Below are positions 7,512 to 13,972 of a stretch of 13,972 bases of DNA, one piece after another. Both the position numbers and the translations under genes were made by a program. The notes beneath the pieces are model-generated. The model worked only from the letters and a program-made list of their open reading frames with translations. It ran no database searches and was not told where the DNA came from. The stretch's first letter is position 1; every line of letters starts with the position of its first letter. Source of the DNA: JBCCBI01 sp039034155 (lineage in GTDB: Bacteria > Deinococcota > Deinococci > Deinococcales > Trueperaceae); contig JBCCBI010000106.1 of NCBI GenBank assembly GCA_039034155.1, positions 1-13,972 of the forward strand. The letters are read 5' to 3'.

Positions 7512-7615
7512 ATGCAGGTGGTGATTTAGCGCACTGGTCATTGGTGTTCGTCTTTGCTAGGTTTCAAAATATGGTGTCAGCGTTATTGAGTAACAGTGAT
7601 TGGGTAAGATGCCTT

Positions 7616-8518
7616 ATGACAACCTCGTCACCATCTACTTTTGAGGCAGCAGCCACACCCTTACAGCCGTTCACTGTTCTATTTGACGACCGTGATGTAG
7701 AAGTTGCTAGTAGCCTCGAGCTTCCCCCAAACATTCAACAAACCTACGGTAGCGCGTGGCGCATTCCAGCGAAGACGCGCTACTGCTACGCTAATTTTGC
7801 GCTGTCTCGAGATGGGCGCATTTCCTACAATGAACCCGGTCACATGGGTGGCGGCGATGTAAGCGGCTTTAACCGCCATGACCAGTGGCTCATGGGGCTG
7901 TTGCGGGCGCGGGCAGACGCTGTGATTATGGGCGACCGCACGTTGCAAATTGAACCCGAACATTTGTGGACAAGCGGGTATATTTTTCCAGATGATGCTG
8001 AAAGTTTTGCCGTACTGCGTGAACAGGAAGACCGTAAACCTACGCCGCTGGCGGTATTTTTGTCGCTCACGGGTGATATTTTGCCGACAGCGCACACCTT
8101 TCAGCAGGATGACATTTCTATTTTGATTGCCACCACTAAAGAGGGCGAAGCGCGGGCAAATACACAGCTTACAGGACACGTTAAAGCTCAGGTTGAGGTT
8201 GCCAACTTAGAGAATGCAGATGCTAGCAGTGTGGATTTGCCAAAGTTGATGGACGTGCTCGAGCACGACTACGGCATATTTACCAGCCTCTGCGAAGGCG
8301 GCCCACGTGCTTATGCGTCTATGATTGCTGCTGGACTCATCAACGATGAATTTTTGGCACTTTGCCCCACTGTGATTGGTAGCAGCCCTGGTAGGCCTCG
8401 CCCTGGGCTTATTGAAGGTATCAGTTTTTCAGCAGGCCAAGCACCCCAGTCGCAGCCTGTCAGTTTACACAAAGCCGGGCATCATATGTTTTTACGGTCG
8501 AAGTATGTTTATGCTTAG
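7616..8518 (+). CDS. RibD C-terminal/DHFR-fold reductase (pyrimidine reductase-like)
   Basis: The protein resembles the NADPH-dependent reductase domain of RibD, which reduces the ribose of a pyrimidine intermediate in riboflavin synthesis. Landmarks over 300 residues are NFALSRDGRIS (60-70), LRARADAVIMGDRTL (96-110) and CEGGPRAYASMI (227-238) followed by LALCPTVIGS (247-256). There is no N-terminal deaminase domain, so it is not a complete RibD; the first 50 residues resemble those of stand-alone 'pyrimidine reductase family' proteins. ATG 7616 is preferred; a TTG at 7508 would add 36 residues unlike the family. The stop is only three bases before the flavin oxidase gene. With no other riboflavin genes around, it more likely reduces another heterocycle or carbonyl within the cluster's own pathway. 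Substrate unknown. Confidence 0.82.
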   Translation: MTTSSPSTFEAAATPLQPFTVLFDDRDVEVASSLELPPNIQQTYGSAWRIPAKTRYCYANFALSRDGRISYNEPGHMGGGDVSGFNRHDQWLMGLLRARADAVIMGDRTLQIEPEHLWTSGYIFPDDAESFAVLREQEDRKPTPLAVFLSLTGDILPTAHTFQQDDISILIATTKEGEARANTQLTGHVKAQVEVANLENADASSVDLPKLMDVLEHDYGIFTSLCEGGPRAYASMIAAGLINDEFLALCPTVIGSSPGRPRPGLIEGISFSAGQAPQSQPVSLHKAGHHMFLRSKYVYA

Positions 8519-8521
8519 ATC

Positions 8522-9877
8522 ATGATAGATATACAATTACGACAGGCCTTGGAAGTTGTTGTAGGTAAAAACGGTTTGTTTACAGAAGGCAAACCGCTTC
8601 AGGTTATGTCAAAAGATCACTATTGGTTTTCGCCTGTGCTGAAAGCTCAATTAGATGGCAAACTGGCAGATGCCATTGTGGCACCACGGACAACAGAGCA
8701 GTTGCTCGAGGTTGTGAAGCTGGCTGTCAAACATGATGTGCCAATTACTATGCGCGGCAGCGGCACAGGCAACTACGGTCAGGGTGTTCCTTTACGTGGT
8801 GGTTTAGTACTTAGCACCCACTTACTCAAAGAAATTTTAGAACTTACGCCGGATTACGCCCACGTGCAAGCAGGCGTGAAACTTGGCACGATTGAGCGGG
8901 AAGCGCGGCCTATTGGCGGCGAACTGCGCATGTATCCGAGTACCTATGCTACGGCCACGGCGGGCGGCTTTTTAGCGGGCGGCTCGGGTGGCATTGGCTC
9001 CATTACCTGGGGGTCACTTTGGGATGAAGGCAACGTTCTAGGTGCCACGGTTGTGACGATTGAAGACAAGCCTCGAGTCCTCAATATAAGTGACCCGGAC
9101 GCGTTATTGGGCGTCATTCATTCCTGTGGTGTGACGGGCATCATCAGCGAACTTACCCTCGCGTTAGCCCCAGCTACGCCCTGGGCGCAGTACGTAGCGG
9201 CATTTGACGACCTCACTCAAGCGCTCGACTTTGGGCACGCGCTGGCTGCAGATACCAGCATTCCCAAGCGCTTGCTGTCTTTGCACGAAGACCCGTTGCC
9301 AAGCTACTATCCAAAACTGGCTGAGGTAGGTGCAGCACCGGCGGGTAAAACGCTTGCCCTGATGGAACTTGTGGTAGATGAGACCGCGTTGACGACTCAT
9401 ATTAAAGCTCATAATGGCGCGCTCACTTGGCAAAGCCCTCATGAGGAGTATCACACGAAGGGCATTACCTTATCCGACTTTACCTGGAATCACACGACGC
9501 TTTGGGCCATGAAAGCGGACCCCACGCTCACCTACTTACAAGATGGGTTTGATGCCAGCCGCGTTTACGAACAGTTAGCGCTTAGGAGTGAACGTTTTGG
9601 TGATGATCTGATGCATCACATTGAGTTTACGCGCGGTGGCGGGCGCAAGCTCCCCACACCGGGCGGCATGACGGTGGTGCGCTACCGCAGCCAAGAGCAG
9701 CTTTATGACATCATCAACTACAGTGAAGAGGTGGGCATGCGCATTGCTGATCCGCACTCGTATTTGCTGGATAATGACGTGCGTTGGAATGGGCAGCCGA
9801 TTTTAGATGCCAAGCAAGACTGGGACCCACATGGTCTACTTAATCCGGGCAAGCTCAGCATGTTGGAAAAAGCCTGA
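8522..9877 (+). CDS. FAD-linked oxidase/dehydrogenase (VAO/PCMH fold, GlcD-like)
   Basis: These enzymes oxidise hydroxy-acids, alcohols or amines with FAD bound in a PCMH-type domain. In 451 residues the FAD-binding region is visible as AIVAPRTTEQLLEVVKLAV (51-69), MRGSGTGNYGQGVPLRGG (77-94), the glycine-rich GGFLAGGSGGIGSITWG (148-164) and GVTGIISELTLAL (203-215). The C-terminus DPHGLLNPGKL (435-445) is the classic end of GlcD-type oxidases. There is no obvious signal peptide, so it should be cytoplasmic. It starts three bases after the reductase stop with no clear ribosome site, implying translational coupling, and overlaps the amidohydrolase by one base (TGATG). I cannot name the substrate; the operon partners suggest a nitrogen-containing or heterocyclic metabolite. 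Confidence 0.87.
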   Translation: MIDIQLRQALEVVVGKNGLFTEGKPLQVMSKDHYWFSPVLKAQLDGKLADAIVAPRTTEQLLEVVKLAVKHDVPITMRGSGTGNYGQGVPLRGGLVLSTHLLKEILELTPDYAHVQAGVKLGTIEREARPIGGELRMYPSTYATATAGGFLAGGSGGIGSITWGSLWDEGNVLGATVVTIEDKPRVLNISDPDALLGVIHSCGVTGIISELTLALAPATPWAQYVAAFDDLTQALDFGHALAADTSIPKRLLSLHEDPLPSYYPKLAEVGAAPAGKTLALMELVVDETALTTHIKAHNGALTWQSPHEEYHTKGITLSDFTWNHTTLWAMKADPTLTYLQDGFDASRVYEQLALRSERFGDDLMHHIEFTRGGGRKLPTPGGMTVVRYRSQEQLYDIINYSEEVGMRIADPHSYLLDNDVRWNGQPILDAKQDWDPHGLLNPGKLSMLEKA

Positions 9878-11103
9878 TGGATATCATCCTGCGTGAAGTG
9901 CGGCTGATGGATGGGCGCGTGGTAGACATCGCGGTGGAAGATGGCATTATTACTGACATCGCGCCAGAGATAGCAGCCTCAGCCAAAATTGAGCACGAGG
10001 CTACTGGACAACTTGCCTTACCAGCGTTTGTGAACGGTCAGTTGCATGCGTGTAAAGTCTTTTGGCGGCGCAAGCTAACGAGCTTACCTGTAGATATTCA
10101 AGCGCTACCTCGATTTGAAGCTGCCAAACACGTCAAAGCCACTTACACGCCAGAGGACGTTGCGAGTCGAGTGAGTGAGGTTGTCCGTTTGGCAATTCTC
10201 AACGGCACTTGCGCGCTGAGGTTGTTTGCAGATGTTGACGAGGCGTCTGGGTTAAATGCACTGAAGGGGCTGCTCGAGGTCAAACAAAAATTTGCGCACG
10301 TTCTACCGATTCAAGTAGTTGCATTTCCACAAGATGGTGTCGGCGGAACAACAGAGACGTTGATGGTGGATGCGTTGGACTTAGGTGCTGATGTCGTCGG
10401 TGGCATCCCTTGGATTGAAAATGGTGAAACTGCTAAGCGCGAGCATACCGAGATGTGCTTTGAGTTGGCAAGACGCTTTGATAAAGACTTACATTTGGTG
10501 GCTGACGACACGACGGATACTAACTCAAAGACGCTCGAGCACATTGCCAATATGACTATCCAAAGCAACTATCATGGCCGTGTATCGGTCACCCAATGCG
10601 CGGCACTCAGTTTTTACGATGATGCCTATGCGCAAACAGTTATCCAAAAAGTCAAGCAAGCTGACCTAACTGTGTTTAGCAACAGTCACGTGTCACTTGT
10701 AACCACCGATAACGAGGGCGAGCCTTACCCGCGCGGCATCACCCGAATTCGTGAATTACAAGCGGCGGGCGTGCCGGTTGCGTGCGCCCAAGACGACATT
10801 GACAACTGGTATTACCCGTTTGGATGTAACGACATGCTCGAGGTTGCCCAGTTTATGGCCCACGCAGGCGCGTTTGCATGGCAAGGGGAAATTAACCAAG
10901 TTTTGCCGATGGTGACAGATATTCCAGCGCGTGTTTTAGGGCTGGAAAAGTATGGGCTCGAGGTAGGTTGTTCTGCTAATATCGTCTTACTCAACGTTCC
11001 AACATGGCATGAAGCGGTTCAGTTTCAACCTGCTAAGTCATTGGTTATTTTGGGTGGGCAGGTGCGCGCGCGTAGTCAGCGTCAAGAAGACATTATCTTG
11101 TAA
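9877..11103 (+). CDS. Cytosine-deaminase-like amidohydrolase with altered metal site
   Basis: Over its length (408 residues) the protein follows E. coli cytosine deaminase CodA: LPAFVNGQLH (48-57), LEVKQKFAHVLPIQVVAFPQ (133-152), LGADVVGGIP (169-178), YPRGITRIREL (284-294), CAQDDIDNWYYPFG (303-316) and GLEVGCSANIVLL (360-372). By this alignment CodA's iron ligands H61, H63, H214 and D313 become Gln55, His57, Val208 and Asp306; H246 becomes Gln240 and the proton-shuttling E217 becomes Asp211, while substrate-binding Q156 is kept as Gln152. Ordinary metal-dependent hydrolysis therefore looks impaired or changed, yet the frame is intact and flanking residues are well ordered, as in a maintained family variant and not a decaying gene. 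It is translationally coupled to the FAD oxidase. It may be a non-hydrolytic binding protein, an enzyme using other ligands, or an inactive scaffold. The family call is firm; activity is unknown. Confidence 0.85.
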   Translation: MDIILREVRLMDGRVVDIAVEDGIITDIAPEIAASAKIEHEATGQLALPAFVNGQLHACKVFWRRKLTSLPVDIQALPRFEAAKHVKATYTPEDVASRVSEVVRLAILNGTCALRLFADVDEASGLNALKGLLEVKQKFAHVLPIQVVAFPQDGVGGTTETLMVDALDLGADVVGGIPWIENGETAKREHTEMCFELARRFDKDLHLVADDTTDTNSKTLEHIANMTIQSNYHGRVSVTQCAALSFYDDAYAQTVIQKVKQADLTVFSNSHVSLVTTDNEGEPYPRGITRIRELQAAGVPVACAQDDIDNWYYPFGCNDMLEVAQFMAHAGAFAWQGEINQVLPMVTDIPARVLGLEKYGLEVGCSANIVLLNVPTWHEAVQFQPAKSLVILGGQVRARSQRQEDIIL

Positions 11104-11111
11104 ATTCGTCA

Positions 11112-11150
11112 GCAGATGATGAGCATTGAAATCTTTACCTCATCAACAGC
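11112..11150. terminator. Weak inverted repeat between convergent genes
   Basis: GCAGATGATGAG (11112-11123) and CTCATCAACAGC (11139-11150) pair at 10 of 12 positions around a 15-base loop, between the amidohydrolase and the convergent membrane-protein gene. There is no T-run, and one arm lies within the last codons of the minus-strand gene. It could act as a bidirectional terminator but may be chance. Confidence 0.25.
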
Positions 11151-11506
11151 AAGATTAGGTACACTAATGCAGCAGCAGCCGTGCCATAAATCAACCCGCG
11201 CGATAGCGGCGTGTGAAACTCATACTTGGGGGTTTTGGCAAGGCGGGTGTGCAAACCCGCGTGAATGACCATAAATAAGCTGAGGGCCGCTCGAGCCCAA
11301 AGTTGCATGTTAGGTGCAGGGTAGGCCGTAATAATCATTAGCACAGCTAGTAAGGGAACGTGTAGCAAAACAAAACTGGCTCGAGCACGGTCGTCTGGCA
11401 TGGTTCGTAAGACAAACAAAATACGCCATTCGTGCTTGTGTATGGCGTCGAGCTCGTGAGTAATGAGTCCAGCAAAGGCAAGATAAAACACGACATCTGC
11501 AATCAC
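11135..11506 (-). CDS. Small four-helix membrane protein with HELDA motif
   Basis: The 123-residue product has four hydrophobic segments at about residues 3-16, 44-62, 70-85 and 103-122, with a basic loop containing HELDAIHKHEW (17-27) after the first. The HELD(A) plus HEWR pattern with histidines at a membrane face recalls a family of unknown function (I believe DUF6713); I know of no biochemical role. The conserved His/Glu/Asp cluster could bind metal, which is inference. The start is a GTG at 11504-11506, the only standard start before an in-frame TGA upstream, and lacks a visible ribosome site. The gene follows the HD-GYP gene by 57 bases on the same strand and may be co-transcribed. It converges on the amidohydrolase gene. 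Confidence 0.72.
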   Translation of the reverse strand: MIADVVFYLAFAGLITHELDAIHKHEWRILFVLRTMPDDRARASFVLLHVPLLAVLMIITAYPAPNMQLWARAALSLFMVIHAGLHTRLAKTPKYEFHTPLSRGLIYGTAAAALVYLILLLMR

Positions 11507-11563
11507 GATAATGATCGTAACTTGAGGGTATCAATATCCTATTAACGGCCTCGAGTCTAACAG

Positions 11564-13972
11564 CTAATTAGCTTGCTTGCTAACCACCTCGAGGAAAACA
11601 TCAGTTAACTTCGGATCAAATTGTTTGCCTTTGAGACGGGTAAGCTCCTCGATAACTTGAGCATGAGGCCAAGCATCTTTGTAAATACGCACATTAGTTA
11701 GTGCGTCATAAACATCAACTAAACTAAACAACCGGGCCATAAGTGGAATATCTGTGCTAGCTAGGGCATCCGGGTAGCCACTACCATCCCAACGTTCATG
11801 ATGTGAACGCACAATGGCAATAGCATCTGTAGGTAAAAAAGGAATATCACTACAAAGTGTAGCACCTAGAATAGTGTGTTTTTTGATCGCTTCAAACTCG
11901 GCTGGTGTAAGACTACCTGGTTTGAGCAAAATGCTGTCAGGTACGCCAACTTTGCCTATGTCGTGCAAGTAAGCTCCCCAACGCAGAGCCTGCATATCAG
12001 CAGCACTAAAGCCGAGTCTGTTACCTACTGCCAGAGATAAGTTCACGACGCGCTCACTATGTCCTTTGGTTTCTAGATCGCGGTACTCGAGCGCAAGACC
12101 AAGGGCGCGCAAGGTGGCTTCGCGAGTAGCTTCAACTTCGCGGACATCGTCAACGCGTTCAATAGCGTTTTCAAGGCGGCGCACAAAACTCTGAGCAATC
12201 GTGAGTTTGTCTTCACTGAGGGGTTGCACGCGCTGATACGACGACAAGCAGATGATTTTGACGACTTGCTTGCGTTGCATGACCGGAATAACGAGCAGTG
12301 TGCGCAGGCCTAGGTCAATACAGGTTGGGTTAGCGTTGGGATAATGCTGATAGGTTTCAACATAGCGCAAGCGTTTCTGCTCGAGCACCTCACGAATAAC
12401 GCCCTCCTTAGGTGTAAAAACATCGTTGAACGTGGTTAAAAAGCCCTCCGGTTGTCGCCCCCAAATCTCACCAGGAGAAAGTTGCACATGGGCTGTTGTT
12501 CCATTCAAAAAGGATACATCGAGAAAATCCCTGTGGTCTTGCTTACTACGCGCGTGTTGAACTGCCAGGGTGGACTGTACGGCTTGTTTGGCGGCAACAT
12601 GTTGTCCCACGATCTTGTCTGGTATTACAGTCTTGTCTAGTTTTACAGTCTTGTCTTGTTTTGTTGTATGCAACTGGATATCTGCTCCCATAGCAGAAGA
12701 CAGCTGAACCCCACGGTTGTGGCTAGGCTGAGGTTGCTCAGAGAGGCCACTGGGTACTGTTAACGCATACGTATCTGGATCAAGATAGCTGTAAAGATAT
12801 TTATCAGTCTGTGTCTCGGCAATACTATCAAGATGTAAGTTATAGCTGCGCGTGTCGCTATCGTGATGAGCACTAAAATTCTCATGGCGGATGTCATAGG
12901 TGTGAGCAGCTTCTAATCCTAGTTGGGCCATAAGACGTTTCATCCCTAAGCGCATGAGGGTATCAACGTCATTAATGGCTTCGATAGTTGCGCCAAAATT
13001 AGCTAGCGCGCGGTAGGCAGCTGCTTCCTGTTCGCGGGCAGTCACGAGTTTTAAGCGGGTAAGCGCGCTGCTACACGCTTGGGCAAGTGCTTCTAAAAAG
13101 ATGCTGTCCCCTTTATTTAAAGAGGTGGCTGCAACAACAAGCACGCCCGTTGTCATACGTTGGGTGCTTGTCAGCGGCAGCGCCACAAGGGACATGTCCG
13201 CAGTGGGGGCGCGGCAAGCGTGGCGCTGCTCGAGCACGTCTGTTGCAAGTTCCAAACCGCGTCTGTAAAGTGCGTCGTTGTGCTGCCCAGCAACAGCTAC
13301 GATATGTTCTGATGAAAGACTACTGCTAGAGGATGTTGCCGATGGTGCACCTGAAGGATCATATGAAGGTGTCGTCAAACCTTCTGCATCGTAGATAAGA
13401 AATACTGTTTTGGCACTCACATAACGCTGTGCTGACGTGACAGTTTGGCTAAATACGTCTTGCTCTGAAAAGCTACTTTGTAAGGCCTCATTGGCCGCCA
13501 CAATGGCCTGCATATGAAGTAACTCGCGCTCGAGTGCTTCACGGTTTGCTTGTTTGTCAAGTGCAACAGTAATGTTGCTGGCAACTTTGTGTAAAAAGTC
13601 TTCAGTGATGCCATTAAGCGCGTAGGGTTCGCGAAAGAATAAATTGTAGCGACCCCACAGCTGCCCCTGCTGATAAAGTGGGATAAGCATTGCTGAACCC
13701 ACCTGAACGCCATCAGCAATGTACCAATTAGAGTCGAGCTGACTCGGATAAGGTGTGGTGTGTATATTATCAATATAGACGAGTTGAGCTTTGCTTGAGG
13801 GAGTGTTGCGTAACCCGTCATCCAAGGGAAGCTCTTGTACAGCTGCTAGCGCAGTTCCTTGGCGTTCTATAACAGTTGTATCCAAGCTAAACACATCAAA
13901 GTGTGTGCGTTTGGCATAGTCTGTGCCACTATTTATCAGCGTGTCGTAATCATGGAAGTAGAGTTCTGCAAA
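11564..13972 (-). CDS. Multi-GAF HD-GYP cyclic-di-GMP phosphodiesterase (5' end beyond right edge)
   Basis: HD-GYP proteins hydrolyse the second messenger c-di-GMP, here presumably in response to ligands bound by GAF domains. The frame stays open to the right edge (802 residues visible); upstream of a GTG at 13894 it continues as coherent GAF-like sequence (ELYFHDYDTLINSG), so that GTG is not the start. Three GAF-like regions lie at about 1-140, 160-335 and 345-600. The HD-GYP domain is at 615-800 with a full metal and signature set: GHSER (637-641), LHDIGK (669-674), KKHTILG (697-703), SHHERWDGSGYP (723-734) and DVYDAL (753-758). No membrane segment is visible, so this part is cytoplasmic. 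The third GAF-like region carries a long polar insert (about residues 410-490) with a tandem repeat. Catalytic activity is likely given intact motifs. Confidence 0.9.
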   Translation of the reverse strand, partial: FAELYFHDYDTLINSGTDYAKRTHFDVFSLDTTVIERQGTALAAVQELPLDDGLRNTPSSKAQLVYIDNIHTTPYPSQLDSNWYIADGVQVGSAMLIPLYQQGQLWGRYNLFFREPYALNGITEDFLHKVASNITVALDKQANREALERELLHMQAIVAANEALQSSFSEQDVFSQTVTSAQRYVSAKTVFLIYDAEGLTTPSYDPSGAPSATSSSSSLSSEHIVAVAGQHNDALYRRGLELATDVLEQRHACRAPTADMSLVALPLTSTQRMTTGVLVVAATSLNKGDSIFLEALAQACSSALTRLKLVTAREQEAAAYRALANFGATIEAINDVDTLMRLGMKRLMAQLGLEAAHTYDIRHENFSAHHDSDTRSYNLHLDSIAETQTDKYLYSYLDPDTYALTVPSGLSEQPQPSHNRGVQLSSAMGADIQLHTTKQDKTVKLDKTVIPDKIVGQHVAAKQAVQSTLAVQHARSKQDHRDFLDVSFLNGTTAHVQLSPGEIWGRQPEGFLTTFNDVFTPKEGVIREVLEQKRLRYVETYQHYPNANPTCIDLGLRTLLVIPVMQRKQVVKIICLSSYQRVQPLSEDKLTIAQSFVRRLENAIERVDDVREVEATREATLRALGLALEYRDLETKGHSERVVNLSLAVGNRLGFSAADMQALRWGAYLHDIGKVGVPDSILLKPGSLTPAEFEAIKKHTILGATLCSDIPFLPTDAIAIVRSHHERWDGSGYPDALASTDIPLMARLFSLVDVYDALTNVRIYKDAWPHAQVIEELTRLKGKQFDPKLTDVFLEVVSKQAN
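12612..12665 (-). repeat. Three 18-bp imperfect tandem repeats in the HD-GYP gene
   Basis: Units 12612-12629, 12630-12647 and 12648-12665 each contain TCTTGTCT on the plus strand. Read on the coding strand they give six-residue units of the form xKxDKT/I (for example VKLDKT, VIPDKI). The repeat sits in a polar, lysine- and glutamine-rich insert in the third GAF-like region, probably a surface loop generated by slippage. Confidence 0.8.

Larger units (their letters stand above)
7210..7615. other. Intergenic region before the second plus-strand cluster
   Basis: About 400 bases hold the hairpin terminator at 7261-7298, a small ORF at 7377-7511 with a strong ribosome site, and 104 bases after it with nothing recognisable. 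The promoter of the reductase-oxidase-amidohydrolase operon should lie here, but I cannot name one by eye. Confidence 0.5.
258..13534. repeat. Dispersed over-represented palindrome CTCGAG
   Basis: By manual scan I find about 39 copies between 258 and 13534, for example at 258, 501, 564, 603, 801, 903, 1485, 1801, 2188, 2413, 2428, 3139, 3241, 3589, 3735, 3936, 4045, 4346, 4514, 4626, 5762, 7283, 7715, 7806, 8258, 8705, 9072, 10273, 10534, 10837, 10957, 11290, 11380, 11550, 11588, 12086, 12380, 13229 and 13529. Chance expectation at even base composition is about 3.4. Many are flanked as GCTCGAGC or GCTCGAGG. Copies fall in three codon phases (Leu-Glu; x-Arg-x; Ser-Ser) and in intergenic DNA (2188, 7283, 11550), so the bias acts on DNA and not on protein. 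Confidence 0.9.

Noticed and set aside
7508..7615. Upstream TTG start for the RibD-like reductase, adding 36 residues
   Set aside because: The extra residues do not resemble the family's N-terminus; ATG 7616 gives the expected layout. Kept only as a coupling possibility with the small ORF.
13417..13821. Minus-strand frame of 134 codons overlapping the HD-GYP gene
   Set aside because: It is an alternative frame within the well-supported GAF region and has no domain features.
1..13972. CRISPR array, tRNA, rRNA, insertion sequence or integrase
   Set aside because: I looked for regularly spaced repeats, tRNA-like cloverleaf ends, transposase motifs and flanking inverted repeats, and saw none. 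The dispersed CTCGAG copies are irregularly spaced and mostly inside genes, so they are not an array.

Overview
This window comes from a bacterial chromosome of moderate GC, roughly half by eye. It carries no ribosomal or other strong phylogenetic marker, so the host is not identified. A weak guess from gene style (exported TPR protein, type III polyketide operon, multi-GAF HD-GYP protein) is a Deinococcota- or Chloroflexota-like lineage. The clearest genome signature is the hexamer CTCGAG. I count about 39 copies in 14 kb against about 3 to 4 expected by chance, in genes and intergenic DNA and in all three codon phases.

Layout from left to right. (1) 1-1871, minus: the 5' part of a large exported TPR-repeat protein that runs off the left edge. 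(2) 1872-2334: a divergent intergenic region with no gene. (3) 2335-6055, plus: a tightly packed operon of type III polyketide synthase, SAM methyltransferase, FAD-dependent aromatic hydroxylase and a YdeI/OmdA-family protein. The first three genes overlap by one base each. Their content resembles a make-methylate-hydroxylate route to phenolic or quinone lipids (compare srsABC of Streptomyces griseus). (4) 6313-7209, plus: a fold-type IV PLP aminotransferase with its own candidate promoter and a good hairpin terminator. (5) 7377-11103, plus: a possible 44-residue small ORF, then a RibD-C/DHFR-like reductase, a FAD-linked (VAO/GlcD-type) oxidase and a cytosine-deaminase-like amidohydrolase, nearly gapless. 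(6) 11135-11506, minus: a small four-helix membrane protein. (7) 11564-13972, minus: a multi-GAF HD-GYP cyclic-di-GMP phosphodiesterase whose N-terminus runs off the right edge.

The most notable parts are the second plus-strand cluster and the CTCGAG signature. The amidohydrolase aligns well with E. coli cytosine deaminase along its length but has lost most of the metal ligands (H61->Q, H214->V, H246->Q) while keeping H63 and D313 and an intact reading frame. Coupled to a RibD-like reductase and a flavin oxidase, and next to an aminotransferase, it suggests an uncharacterised small-molecule pathway, or a cyclic amide/nucleobase enzyme with changed chemistry. I found no tRNA, rRNA, CRISPR array, transposase or integrase.
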